From Flavobacterium marginilacus (lineage in GTDB: Bacteria; Bacteroidota; Bacteroidia; Flavobacteriales; Flavobacteriaceae), in contig NZ_CP113975.1 in NCBI RefSeq assembly GCF_026870155.1, positions 930,001 through 994,000 on the forward strand: a stretch of 64,000 nucleotides of DNA, given 5' to 3'. Below the pieces are notes generated by a model. That model had not been told where the DNA came from. It was given only the letters and a program-made list of their open reading frames with translations, and made no database searches. Positions 37,426 to 46,971 of the stretch are shown in pieces. Position 1 is the stretch's first letter; each line of letters opens with the position of its first letter. The translations under genes were made by a program, and so were the position numbers.

Positions 37426-38559
37426 TTGAAAAAAGTACTTTTTATAGCCCATCAAGCTACTAGAACAGGGGCTCCATTGATATTATTGCATTTACTTAAA
37501 TGGTTAAATAAAAACACTTCAGATTATCAGTTTGATATATTGATGTTAGATGGAGGGGGGATTAAAGACGATTTTGCTGCTGAATGTAATAATGTTTACC
37601 TGTATTCGGAACTTCATAAAGCTCCTAAATTTTCGATTGTTTTAAAAAAAAGACTTCTAACGAAATTAGGATTAAAACCAAAGAATAAGGAGCGTCTTTT
37701 TTTGGAAAAAATATCTCAAAATAAGTATGATTTAATTTATGCCAATACAATTTTATCGATACCTGTAGCTATAAAAATTAAAAGCATTATTCAGGATTCG
37801 AAATTAGTGCTACATGTTCATGAATTGAATACAGTAATTAAAATGGCTTTGCCTTCCTTTAAAGATTATTCTGGTCTTATTGATAGATTTATAGCAGTAT
37901 CCAATAAAGTTAAAAATAATCTTGTTGAAAATTATAACGTTAATCCAAATTTAGTAAATGTTGTTCATGCGTTTGGATCATCAACAAGTCTGACACATAA
38001 ATTAAAGGATAATGATACATTCATTGTAGGAGCCTCGGGGAGTGTTTATTGGGCAAAAGGGCATGATATTTTTATTCTTATAGCTAACCAATTTGTTAAA
38101 AAATATCCAAACTTAAAAATTAAGTTCGTTTGGGTTGGTGATCATTCTGAAAATAAAATTATTATTGAACAGGATATATTTAAATTAGGCTTAACTGATA
38201 AAGTGATTTTTGTTGGTGAGGTACATAATCCCGAAAAATATTATCAGGATTTTGATGTATTTCTCTTGACTTCTAGAGAAGATTCTTTTCCAATGGTTTG
38301 TATTGAAAACGCAAAACTTATGAATCCTATTATATGTTTTGAAAAGGCTTCAGGGACCGCGGAAATTATTGATAAGGGAGGTGGATGTGTTGTGCCTTAT
38401 TTAGATATCAAAGCTATGGTTGAAAAAATTAAATTTTATTACGATAATCCAAATAAAAGAAAAGAAGATGGAGAAATGGCGCAACAGTTATTTTCGGAAC
38501 TTTCTCCTGAGAAGATATGCCCATTACTTTATGAACAAATTGTTTCAATTTTAAAATAA
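37426..38559 (+). CDS. Family 4 glycosyltransferase
   Basis: The 377-residue GT-B protein opens KKVLFIAHQATRTGAPLILLHLLKW, a start common to GT4 enzymes, and has the donor block TSREDSFPMVCIENAKL with CFEKASGTAEII. It must begin with TTG at 37426; the ATG at 37395 is in another frame and ends after 22 codons. It is the first gene after the inverted-repeat element, so it could use a new promoter or read-through. Substrate unknown. Confidence 0.84.
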   Translation: MKKVLFIAHQATRTGAPLILLHLLKWLNKNTSDYQFDILMLDGGGIKDDFAAECNNVYLYSELHKAPKFSIVLKKRLLTKLGLKPKNKERLFLEKISQNKYDLIYANTILSIPVAIKIKSIIQDSKLVLHVHELNTVIKMALPSFKDYSGLIDRFIAVSNKVKNNLVENYNVNPNLVNVVHAFGSSTSLTHKLKDNDTFIVGASGSVYWAKGHDIFILIANQFVKKYPNLKIKFVWVGDHSENKIIIEQDIFKLGLTDKVIFVGEVHNPEKYYQDFDVFLLTSREDSFPMVCIENAKLMNPIICFEKASGTAEIIDKGGGCVVPYLDIKAMVEKIKFYYDNPNKRKEDGEMAQQLFSELSPEKICPLLYEQIVSILK

Positions 38560-38573
38560 GTGTTTTAAAATAA

Positions 38574-39509
38574 ATGTTAGCAATAATAATTCCCTATTAT
38601 AAACTTTCTTTTTTTGCGGAAACTATTCAATCGTTAGCCAGCCAAACTGATAAGCGGTTTAAGGTATATATTGGTGATGATGCCAGTGCTGAAGATTGCA
38701 CTTTTTTGCTTGAACAGTTCAGAGGAAAATTCGATTTTAAATATCATCGATTCGAAAATAATTTGGGAGGAATTTCCCTTTCGAAACAGTGGGACCGTTG
38801 TATTGCTTTATCTGCTGAAGAAGAATGGATTATGATATTAGGTGATGATGATGTTTTAGAGGACACCGTAGTAGCTTCATGGTATGAGAATTATGTTTTT
38901 TTTAATGAAAAATCTAATTTAATTCGTTTTGCCACTAAGGTGATAAATGAAAAATCTGAAACTATTTCTAAGGTTTATAATCATCCTTTATGGGAAAAAG
39001 AATCCGATTTTTTTATTAGAAGTGAGAAAAAGCAAAGTAGAAGTTCCTTGTCTGAATATATTTTTTCTAGAAAATCGTATATCAAATATGGATTTTATGA
39101 TTATCCTTTAGCTTGGGGAAGTGATTGTAAAGCTTGGTTAGAATTTCCTGATGCAAAATTAATATATACCATAAATGACAGTATTGTCCATTTTAGAATT
39201 TCAAATTTAAATATTTCAGGTCGTAAAGATAGTCAGGAACTAAAAGACAAAGCAAATATTCAATTGTTTAAAGATATTTTAACTAAAAAATTAAATTTGT
39301 TCAGTCATAATCAAAGATTAGATTTACTGATGATGTACGAATTAGCTATAAAAGAGAATAGAAAATTGGGTATGCAGGAATGGAGTTTTTTGATTAAATT
39401 ATATATATATAATTTTAATTTTGTTTCCTTTTGTAAATGTATAAGACGCTTTTTTGTAAGTATTCTTGCATTAGATAAGAATCGGATTAAAATTGAGCTG
39501 ATAAAGTAA
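38574..39509 (+). CDS. Family 2 glycosyltransferase
   Basis: The 311-residue GT-A protein has AIIIPYYKLSFFAETIQSL at the start, IGDDASAED near 33-41, NNLGGISLSKQWD near 62-74 and MILGDDDVL near 90-98. The LGDDD box and length place it with the same broad class as the protein at 6624. It follows a GT4 gene by 14 bases. A gap of 147 bases without a gene follows. Donor unknown. Confidence 0.86.
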   Translation: MLAIIIPYYKLSFFAETIQSLASQTDKRFKVYIGDDASAEDCTFLLEQFRGKFDFKYHRFENNLGGISLSKQWDRCIALSAEEEWIMILGDDDVLEDTVVASWYENYVFFNEKSNLIRFATKVINEKSETISKVYNHPLWEKESDFFIRSEKKQSRSSLSEYIFSRKSYIKYGFYDYPLAWGSDCKAWLEFPDAKLIYTINDSIVHFRISNLNISGRKDSQELKDKANIQLFKDILTKKLNLFSHNQRLDLLMMYELAIKENRKLGMQEWSFLIKLYIYNFNFVSFCKCIRRFFVSILALDKNRIKIELIK

Positions 39510-39656
39510 AAACAGTTTTTATTGTTTTTCTTTAAAAAACACCTAATGTGTAGAGTACTTTTAAATACAGAAAAAATAAATTTGATTTTAGAATAGTATT
39601 TTTCAGTGACAGAATTATTTTCACAGAACAATATAAAATCACAATAATCATCAATA

Positions 39657-40634
39657 ATGAAAAATACATTAGCTCCAATAGTTTTGTTTACTTATAATCG
39701 TCCTTTACATACACAACAGGTATTAGATTCTCTTTCAAAAAATGCAGAAGCAAAGGATAGTATTTTATACATATATTGTGACGGGTTGAAACATAATCCA
39801 GCTGATGAGGATTTAAATAAAATTGATGCAGTTAGAACCATTATAAAAAATGAAAACCGCTTTAAACAAATAATTACAGTTATTGCAGAAGAAAATAAAG
39901 GTTTAGAAAATTCAATTATAGATGGAGTTACTAATGTTATAAATACTCATGGAAAAGTTATTGTATTGGAGGATGATTTAATTGTGTCACCGTTTTTTAT
40001 TGCCTACATGAATGACTCACTGGATAGATATGAAAATAACCTTGAGGTAGGACAAATAGGTGCATGCAATTTTTTTGCCTGTGGTAAAAATTATCCCAAT
40101 TATTTTTTTGTTCCTTTACCAGATTGTTGGGGTTGGGCTACATGGAAAAACAGATGGGATTTTTTTAATCCAAATATTGAAGAATTATCACTTGAATTAA
40201 ATAAGAATGAGGATAAAGCTTATGTTTTTAATGCCTATGGGGCATTTGATTTTATGGGTATGCTTTATGATCAGATTAAAAATAAAAGTACATCTTGGGA
40301 TGTTAGATGGCAGGCGGTTTGTGTGTTAAAAGGCTGGTTAACTTTATATCCAAATCTTTCCATGAGCAATCATATCGAATCAGAAGATGCAACTCATGTT
40401 AATAAAAATATTATTCCGCCAATGGTAACTACAGCTCCTGTTTTTTATTCCGTTGACGTAAAAGAAGTTTCTAAAGTTATTAAAGCTTTTAAATTAGGAT
40501 ATTCGAAAAAAGGAGATTATTTTGGCAGGAGGAAAAAGAAAACTACAAAAGAAAAAATAAGAAGAGTAAAAAGAATGATTAGACCATTCATTCCCTCATT
40601 TGTTATTAATCTTTGGAAAAATTTTAAAAAATGA
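39657..40634 (+). CDS. GT-A glycosyltransferase, stand-alone relative of the fusion protein
   Basis: The 325-residue protein matches the N-terminal half of the fusion at 34754 along its length: APIVLFTYNRPLHTQQVLDS (6-25), VLEDDLIVSP near 104-113, WGWATWKNRW near 158-167. It ends with a basic tail after the GT domain, where the fusion continues into its acetyltransferase. It overlaps the following cupin gene by 4 bases. The two copies probably arose by duplication and use related acceptors or donors. Confidence 0.85.
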   Translation: MKNTLAPIVLFTYNRPLHTQQVLDSLSKNAEAKDSILYIYCDGLKHNPADEDLNKIDAVRTIIKNENRFKQIITVIAEENKGLENSIIDGVTNVINTHGKVIVLEDDLIVSPFFIAYMNDSLDRYENNLEVGQIGACNFFACGKNYPNYFFVPLPDCWGWATWKNRWDFFNPNIEELSLELNKNEDKAYVFNAYGAFDFMGMLYDQIKNKSTSWDVRWQAVCVLKGWLTLYPNLSMSNHIESEDATHVNKNIIPPMVTTAPVFYSVDVKEVSKVIKAFKLGYSKKGDYFGRRKKKTTKEKIRRVKRMIRPFIPSFVINLWKNFKK

Positions 40635-41059
40635 TTGAAATAATCAACCACGCGGGCTTGCAGTTAGCTATAATCATTCGATCTGACTATAAAAAAGAGG
40701 GGATTGAATTTTTTACAAATGATGATGATTCCCAGCAGCTGGGATATATGAATAGAGATGAAGGCTACGTAATTCCTCCTCATAGGCATAATATAGTTCC
40801 TAGAGCGGTGCATTTAACACAAGAAGTTCTTTTTATTAGGAGCGGAAAAGTACGTGTTGATTTTTATGACAATGATCAAAATTATATACAGAGCACTGTT
40901 TTAGAAAAAGGAGACGTAATTCTACTTTCTGATGGCGGACATGGTTTCAAAATGCTTGAAAAATCTGAGATGATTGAAGTTAAGCAAGGTCCTTATTGCG
41001 GAGAAAGAGACAAAGTACGTTTTTTGCCTATAGATGAGAATCATTTAATTTTAAAATAA
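40631..41059 (+). CDS. Cupin-domain protein
   Basis: The 142-residue single-domain cupin has GYVIPPHRHNIVPRAV near 45-60, TQEVLFIRSGKVRVDFYD with the cupin glutamate, and GDVILLSDGGHGFKML with the last His, so a metal site is likely intact. A final QGPYCGERDKVRF is unusual. It is coupled to the methyltransferase and perosamine synthase-like genes that follow. Function in the cassette is unknown; an isomerase/epimerase on a keto-sugar or a regulator are options. Confidence 0.72.
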   Translation: MIEIINHAGLQLAIIIRSDYKKEGIEFFTNDDDSQQLGYMNRDEGYVIPPHRHNIVPRAVHLTQEVLFIRSGKVRVDFYDNDQNYIQSTVLEKGDVILLSDGGHGFKMLEKSEMIEVKQGPYCGERDKVRFLPIDENHLILK

Positions 41060-41061
41060 TA

Positions 41062-41817
41062 ATGACAAATTTTCAGCAGTATAGCAAGTATTACGATCTG
41101 CTCTATAAAGACAAAAATTATAGAGAAGAAAGCCATTATGTGATTGAAAAAATAAAAAGTTTTGCACCAAATGCCACACAGATTCTTGAACTAGGATCTG
41201 GAAGTGGCTCTCATGCAAATTATTTTTGTGAAGCTGGATTTGAAGTTACTGGTATTGAAAGAAGCCAGGAAATGACAGCGATTGCAAAAGCTAAAAAGAT
41301 AATTGGCTTTAACCCTGTTGTAGGTGATATTTCTTCTTATGAGGTATCATCACAATTTGATGCTGCTATTTCGTTATTTCATGTCATTTCTTATTTAACA
41401 GAAAATGAAGCATTAATAAACTGTTTCAAAACAACTAATAAACAGCTGAATATCGGAGGCATTTTTATATTTGATATTTGGTATTCTCCAGCTGTTTATC
41501 ATCTAAAACCCGAAACCCGAATTAAGCGTTTGGAGGATGATGAAATTGAAGTGGTTAGATTGACTGAATCTGAAATGGAATCTGATAAAAACGTGGTAGC
41601 TGTTAATTTTGAAGTTATCATCAAAGATAAAATAACTCAGGTTGCAGAAACTATTAAAGAAGAACACTTAATGAGGCATTTTTCTATTCCTGAAATTAAA
41701 ATGTTAGCAGTATTAACTGGTTTTGAAGTATTGCAGGCAGAAGAGTTTTTAACTAGAAACAGTCCGTCTCAGGATACTTGGGGCGTATGTTTTGTATTAA
41801 AAAAAAATAAATTATGA
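41062..41817 (+). CDS. SAM-dependent methyltransferase, class I
   Basis: The 251-residue protein has motif I ILELGSGSGSHANYF at 41-55, acidic Glu in GIERSQEM, and AAISLFHVISYLT as a post-II motif. It is 2 bases after the cupin and overlaps the aminotransferase start by 4 bases. The gene order suggests N- or O-methylation linked to the 4-amino sugar made by the next enzyme, but no substrate is visible in the sequence. Confidence 0.82.
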   Translation: MTNFQQYSKYYDLLYKDKNYREESHYVIEKIKSFAPNATQILELGSGSGSHANYFCEAGFEVTGIERSQEMTAIAKAKKIIGFNPVVGDISSYEVSSQFDAAISLFHVISYLTENEALINCFKTTNKQLNIGGIFIFDIWYSPAVYHLKPETRIKRLEDDEIEVVRLTESEMESDKNVVAVNFEVIIKDKITQVAETIKEEHLMRHFSIPEIKMLAVLTGFEVLQAEEFLTRNSPSQDTWGVCFVLKKNKL

Positions 41818-42911
41818 TACCAGTAAATACACCTCTTTTATCAGGAAATGAATTAAAATATGTTGCTGAATGTATTGAAACTGGCTGGATTTCGTCAGAA
41901 GGAGGTTATGTAACGCAATTTGAGACACAATTTGCCCAATATGTAAATAGAAATCACGGAATAGCAGTTGCGAATGGATCTGCTGCTTTGGATATAGCGG
42001 TAAAAGCCTTAGGAGTAGGAAAAGGCGATGAGGTTATAATGCCTGCTTTTACAATTATTTCTCCTGCTCAGTCAATTGTTACCGCAGGAGCTATACCAGT
42101 TTTGGTAGATAGTGATCCTATTACCTGGAACATGGATGTAACTCAAATTGAAGCCAAAATTACTTCTAAAACTAAGGCAATACTTGTCGTTCATATTTAT
42201 GGACTGCCAGTTGATATGGATCCTGTTTTAGCATTATGTGAGAAATATAATTTAAAACTGATTGAAGATGCTGCCGAAATGCACGGACAAACCTATAAAG
42301 GTAAAATGTGCGGCAGTTTTGGGGATATAAGTATTTTTAGTTTTTATCCTAATAAGCATATTACGACTGGAGAAGGCGGTATGATTGTTTGTAATAATGA
42401 TGAGGCTGCTGAAAAGTGTAAAAAACTTCGAAATTTAGCATTCGAACCACAAGGAAGACGATTTATTCATTATGAGCTTGGCTGGAATTATAGAATGACT
42501 AATCTTCAGGCAGCTTTGGGTGTGGCACAATTGGAGAAAATGGAATTTCATATTCAGAGAAAAAGAGAAATTGGTAATTTATATAGCAAAGGGCTGAAAG
42601 AACTTAGGGGGTTTCAATTACCATTAGTAAATACTGAGTATGCAGAAAATATTTATTGGGTTTTTGGACTGACAGCCGACACTGAAGAGCAAAAAGAAGT
42701 AATGGTAAAAAAACTAAGCGATGCAAAAATTGGCACGCGTCCTTTTTTTTGGTGTATGCATGAACAGCCCGTTTTTCAAAAGATGGGTTTGTTTAAGAAT
42801 GAAAGTTATCCAGCAGCCGAAAAATTAGCTAGAAATGGTTTTTATATTCCAAGCGGATTGGGATTGACTAATGAGGAGATTGCTGATGTAATAAATGTGA
42901 TGATCAAGTAG
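41814..42911 (+). CDS. DegT/DnrJ/EryC1 aminotransferase, GDP-perosamine synthase-like
   Basis: The 365-residue PLP enzyme has IPVNTPLLSGNELKYVAEC (2-20), TGWISSEGGYV at 23-33, NGSAALDIA near 54-62, IEDAAEMHG at 150-158 and PLP lysine Lys181 in FYPNKHITTGEGG. The opening TGWISSEG and the EDAAE box match perosamine synthases, which transaminate GDP-4-keto-6-deoxymannose; a gmd-like gene at 8713 could supply it. LegC/PglE-type enzymes are related and not excluded, and a nonulosonic acid operon lies 5 kb downstream. Confidence 0.85.
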   Translation: MIPVNTPLLSGNELKYVAECIETGWISSEGGYVTQFETQFAQYVNRNHGIAVANGSAALDIAVKALGVGKGDEVIMPAFTIISPAQSIVTAGAIPVLVDSDPITWNMDVTQIEAKITSKTKAILVVHIYGLPVDMDPVLALCEKYNLKLIEDAAEMHGQTYKGKMCGSFGDISIFSFYPNKHITTGEGGMIVCNNDEAAEKCKKLRNLAFEPQGRRFIHYELGWNYRMTNLQAALGVAQLEKMEFHIQRKREIGNLYSKGLKELRGFQLPLVNTEYAENIYWVFGLTADTEEQKEVMVKKLSDAKIGTRPFFWCMHEQPVFQKMGLFKNESYPAAEKLARNGFYIPSGLGLTNEEIADVINVMIK

Positions 42912-42914
42912 TAA

Positions 42915-44180
42915 ATGTCAAAAAAAATAGCAATAATTTTCTGGGATGGATGGTTAGGCGTTGCGCCAACTTTATTATCATTAATTGAGTATTTTTCAGA
43001 AAAAGAGAATCATATTTTTGTTTATTTAAGGGATGATAACGAATATGATTTGTCAATAATAGAAACATTTGATAAGAATAACGTAACTTTTGAAAGGATT
43101 AAATCAAGAAGATCCAGTTTAAGAATAAAATTTATTCATAAACTGACTTTTGTTTTAAATAAATTGATAAACACTAATTTATTTTCTTTAAAAGCCCTTA
43201 GTTTTATAAAGAACAGCTTTCAAAACTTAGAACCTTATATTTACATAAATAATTTTTCAAGACAAATAAAAAAAAATAAAGAAGACTTTTTTGATGTGAC
43301 ATTTTGTGTCGATTCAATTGGTCTTTTTGCTTATGAAAAAAGTAAAATAAACTCAAAAAAGATAGTAAATTTATCTCTGGAGATATCATATGATTTAAAG
43401 AAAAAAAGTAATTGGTTAAATATGATTCTTAAGAAGAATGAAAGAAATTATTTAAAAGGAAAAATTTCATTTACTCTAATACAAGATCATTTTAGATGGC
43501 AGATTTATAAGAGAATTAATAATATTTTAGACGATAACTTTGTATTACTGCCTAATTCTATTAGAATGAATTTAGAAAATGAAAAAATTAAAAAGAGTAA
43601 TTTTTTCTACAAGAAGTTCAATTTGGATACTGAAACTTTAATTGTTCTTTCTGCCGGTATGATTTGTGATGAAGTATGCAGTTTTGAAATTGCTCAAGCT
43701 GTTGGTAATTATAGTTTTAAGAATAAAACAAAAATTATTTTTCATAATAGACTGAAAAATGGTGAGGAGGATCCGTATTTAGATAAAGTAAGAACTGCAG
43801 GAAAAGAAAATATTTGTTTATCGCTGGATCCAGTATTGTTTTCTGAATTACATACAGTATTTAATTCTGCGCAAATTGGGTTAGTGATTTACAATACAAA
43901 TAATACTGATGAAAATTATAATGCAATTGGAGCAGCTTCTGGCAAATTATACCAATATTTAAAATATGGTCTTCCTTTAATAGCTTCAAATACAGGTGGA
44001 TTAAGGGAGCTGGTGCTGGAAAATAACTTAGGTGTAATTGTAGATACCCCTTCAGACATCCCTTCAGCTATCGAAAAAATTACTTCAAATTACAACTGGT
44101 ATAGTGATAATGCAAAAATAGCTTTTGAACAAAAATTGAACATTGACATCTTTTTAAAAAAAATCGATAAATTAATTTAG
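42915..44180 (+). CDS. Family 4-like glycosyltransferase
   Basis: The 421-residue GT-B protein opens KIAIIFWDGWLGVAPTLLSL and has VLSAGMICDEVCSFEIAQAV near the start of the C-terminal domain and GAASGKLYQYLKYGLPLIASNTGGLREL as the donor block. The usual first Glu of E-x7-E is absent; Ser-Gly-Lys-Leu takes its place as in several GT4-like enzymes. It follows the aminotransferase by 3 bases and is separated from the next gene by 104 bases. Donor unknown. Confidence 0.8.
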   Translation: MSKKIAIIFWDGWLGVAPTLLSLIEYFSEKENHIFVYLRDDNEYDLSIIETFDKNNVTFERIKSRRSSLRIKFIHKLTFVLNKLINTNLFSLKALSFIKNSFQNLEPYIYINNFSRQIKKNKEDFFDVTFCVDSIGLFAYEKSKINSKKIVNLSLEISYDLKKKSNWLNMILKKNERNYLKGKISFTLIQDHFRWQIYKRINNILDDNFVLLPNSIRMNLENEKIKKSNFFYKKFNLDTETLIVLSAGMICDEVCSFEIAQAVGNYSFKNKTKIIFHNRLKNGEEDPYLDKVRTAGKENICLSLDPVLFSELHTVFNSAQIGLVIYNTNNTDENYNAIGAASGKLYQYLKYGLPLIASNTGGLRELVLENNLGVIVDTPSDIPSAIEKITSNYNWYSDNAKIAFEQKLNIDIFLKKIDKLI

Positions 44181-44284
44181 GATTATGCTGAATAAATTAT
44201 ATTGAATTAGCATATGGCATAGGATGAGATACATTGTATTTTATAGAGGAGAAGTAAGAACATGAATAATTGGTATTTAAATAA

Positions 44285-45076
44285 ATGATACAGCCTAAAT
44301 TATCAATCATTACAATTAATTATAATAACGCCAAAGGTTTAGACGCAACTATAAAATCTGTTATTACTCAGACTTACCTAGATTTTGAATTTTTGATTGT
44401 TGATGGTGATTCTACTGATAGGAGTAAAGATGTAATTAATCAATATTCGACTAGCATCAATTATCATATAAGCGAACCAGATACGGGTATTTATAATGCC
44501 ATGAATAAAGGTATAAAAGCTTCTAAAGGAGAATATCTTTTATTTCTTAATAGTGGTGATGTTCTAAATGGTATGACTGCAGTTAATGATTTTGTAAATA
44601 ATATTGATTTTGCAGGTGATATTATTTATGGAGATTATAAATTTCAAACTGGAGGGAAAATATTCCCAGATAATTTATCTCCGTTATTTTTTGTCCGTAC
44701 TTCATTACCGCACCAAAGTACGTTGTTTAAAAGAGAAGTTTTTGATAAAATGGGGCTGTACGATGAGCGTTATAAAGTAGTTGCAGACAGAGCTTTCTAT
44801 ATCAAATGTTTTTTAAGTAATCAGTTTATTTTTAAACACATTAATTATCCATTAACTGTTTTCGATTTATCAGGAGTAAGTAATGATCCGCGACATAATG
44901 AAAAGCATTTATTAGAAAGTGAGAGTATGTTTCGAGAATATTATGGATTATATTTTGATGACTACAAAAATATGCTCCGTATGCATAGCGAGCTGAATCA
45001 GGCTAAAAGAGAAACTCTTTTAGGAATTTTTAACCGTATAATACAAAGAATAAGGAAAGTATGCGGTATCCGTTAG
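44285..45076 (+). CDS. Family 2 glycosyltransferase, WcaE-like
   Basis: The 263-residue GT-A protein has SIITINYNNAKGLDATIKS at 6-24, VDGDSTDRS near 38-46, SEPDTGIYNAMNKG near 61-74 and LNSGD. It is the fourth WcaE-like paralogue and closest by eye to the one at 36335. It overlaps the following GT gene by 16 bases. Donor unknown. Confidence 0.88.
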   Translation: MIQPKLSIITINYNNAKGLDATIKSVITQTYLDFEFLIVDGDSTDRSKDVINQYSTSINYHISEPDTGIYNAMNKGIKASKGEYLLFLNSGDVLNGMTAVNDFVNNIDFAGDIIYGDYKFQTGGKIFPDNLSPLFFVRTSLPHQSTLFKREVFDKMGLYDERYKVVADRAFYIKCFLSNQFIFKHINYPLTVFDLSGVSNDPRHNEKHLLESESMFREYYGLYFDDYKNMLRMHSELNQAKRETLLGIFNRIIQRIRKVCGIR

Positions 45077-45954
45077 TAAGTGTGATTATACCAACATATA
45101 AAAGAACTGATTATTTAAAATTGACACTTCAAAGCGTCTTAAATCAGACTTTTAAGGATTTTGAAATTATTGTTGTTGATGACGGTACACCAAATGATGA
45201 AAATTTCTTTTTATGCCAGACATTTGATAAAGTAAGATACATAAAAATTGAAAACTCAGGGGGACCAGCCAAACCCAGAAATGTTGGAATTCGTGAGGCA
45301 AAAGGAAAGTATATTGCTTTTGTGGATGATGATGATTTGTGGCTTCCTTATAAATTAGAGAAGCAGGTGACCGTGTTAGAAAATAATCCAGACTTTGGTC
45401 TGGTTCATTGTTGTTGTGAGGTTATTGATGAGGATGGTATTGCGGGAAATACAATTGTTGGACGACCTGGAACACCCGAAGTAAAACATGGGGATGTTTT
45501 AATGCGAATGATGGGGAATTGGACTGTTATGATGTCAACTCCATTAGTTAGAATTCAGATTATTAAAAATATTGGTTTTTTTAATGAAAAAATGCCTTCA
45601 GCAGGAGAAGATACTGAGTTTTGGACACGCTGTTCTTTTGAAACAAAATTTTATTATCTTGATGAACCATTAGTACAATACAGGATACATTCTCATAATC
45701 TTTCTGAAGATAAATTTAAGTATTTGGAATTACCAAAATATTTGAAAAAAATTGTAATAGATAAATACAATTCAGGAAAAATAGATAAAAAAGAATTTGA
45801 CATTTTATTGAATTTTATTTGTCAGTATCAATTAAAAATGGCGAAAGTGAATTTATTAATAACTCTGAAAAATGTATTTAAATTAGATTTGTATTGGATG
45901 TTTAAAGCTAATAATTTAAAGCTGTTGGCGTATATATTGTTTTTTAAAAAATAA
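45061..45954 (+). CDS. Family 2 glycosyltransferase
   Basis: The 297-residue GT-A protein shows VSVIIPTYKRTDYLKLTLQS at 6-25, VVDDGTPND near 40-48, NSGGPAKPRNVGIREAKG and FVDDDDLW near 89-96, a textbook inverting GT2 core. It starts in another frame inside the end of the previous gene. It is followed after 2 bases by another GT-A protein. Donor unknown. Confidence 0.9.
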   Translation: MRYPLVSVIIPTYKRTDYLKLTLQSVLNQTFKDFEIIVVDDGTPNDENFFLCQTFDKVRYIKIENSGGPAKPRNVGIREAKGKYIAFVDDDDLWLPYKLEKQVTVLENNPDFGLVHCCCEVIDEDGIAGNTIVGRPGTPEVKHGDVLMRMMGNWTVMMSTPLVRIQIIKNIGFFNEKMPSAGEDTEFWTRCSFETKFYYLDEPLVQYRIHSHNLSEDKFKYLELPKYLKKIVIDKYNSGKIDKKEFDILLNFICQYQLKMAKVNLLITLKNVFKLDLYWMFKANNLKLLAYILFFKK

Positions 45955-45956
45955 AA

Positions 45957-46970
45957 ATGAGAGTAGGTATTAACCCTAATAAGGATAAACATCAAGAACC
46001 CAATGATTTTTTTCATCAAGTGGTTATCCCTGTATATATTCCCAATCATGAGGGGTATTTCAGAGATAGCTTTAAGATATTAAAATATTGTTTAGAATCT
46101 CTTTTTAAAACGTGTCATCCAAAAACTTATCTTGTTATTGTAAATAACGGAAGCAGTATTGAAGTTATTAATTACTTAGATGATTTATATAAGGAAGGGA
46201 AAATACAAGAATTGATTCACACGTCAGCTATAGGAAAATTAAATGCTATTTTGAAAGGTATTGCTGGACATAATTTTGATTTGATTACGATTAGCGATGC
46301 CGATGTTCTTTTTTTGAATGATTGGCAGAAAGAAACTTATGATGTTTTTGAAAATTTTAGAAAGACAGGCGTAGTTAGTCCTGTTCCTTCTTCAAAAATG
46401 TTAAAACAATTTACAGAGAATATTTATTTTGATAATATATTTTCTAAAAAGTTAAAATTTACTGAAACAAAAGACAAATTGGGTTTGCAAATGTTTGCTG
46501 AAAGTATTGGTAATATTGGACTGTATAAGGATATTCATTTGAATAAAAATTTGACAATCACTAATAATAATGTTAATGCCGTAATTGGGGCTGGTCATTT
46601 TATAGCTACTTACAGAGGTGAATGTTTTGATGGTATTAAAAAACGATTTTCATCTTATAGCCTAGGGGGTGATAGTGAGAAAACCTTGTTAGATAAGCCA
46701 GCTCAAGACAAAGGATATTGGAGGCTGTCAACTGCAGGCAATTATGCGTACCATATGGGAAATACATTTGAAGATTGGATGTTAGAAGCATTTTCTGCGA
46801 TTAAAGAAAATAAAACTGAGATTAACATTCCAAATTATTTAACTAAAAATTCCAATACCTATTTAAGATACTTAGCTAAGTTTTTTTTTAAAGTAATTAC
46901 CCGAAAAGTAATTTGGCAGTTATTTTTAAGATACAAAGGATTAACAAAAGACGAGGCAAAACAATATTAG
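45957..46970 (+). CDS. Probable GT-A glycosyltransferase
   Basis: The 337-residue protein has VVIPVYIPNHEGYF near 21-34, LVIVNNGSS near 59-67, SAIGKLNAILKGI and ITISDADVLFLNDW, equivalent to the GT2 nucleotide-binding, ribose-binding and DxD elements. The N-terminal 20 residues before the first strand and the downstream part are unusual. It lies between a GT2 and an acetyltransferase gene with gaps of 2 bases and 1 base. Donor unknown. Confidence 0.8.
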   Translation: MRVGINPNKDKHQEPNDFFHQVVIPVYIPNHEGYFRDSFKILKYCLESLFKTCHPKTYLVIVNNGSSIEVINYLDDLYKEGKIQELIHTSAIGKLNAILKGIAGHNFDLITISDADVLFLNDWQKETYDVFENFRKTGVVSPVPSSKMLKQFTENIYFDNIFSKKLKFTETKDKLGLQMFAESIGNIGLYKDIHLNKNLTITNNNVNAVIGAGHFIATYRGECFDGIKKRFSSYSLGGDSEKTLLDKPAQDKGYWRLSTAGNYAYHMGNTFEDWMLEAFSAIKENKTEINIPNYLTKNSNTYLRYLAKFFFKVITRKVIWQLFLRYKGLTKDEAKQY

Positions 46971-46971
46971 C

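Noticed and set aside
41814..42911. Aminotransferase as LegC in a legionaminic acid pathway with neuABC
   Set aside because: Its opening and PLP region look more like perosamine synthase, it is 5 kb from neuA and in a cassette with a cupin and methyltransferase; kept only as an alternative.
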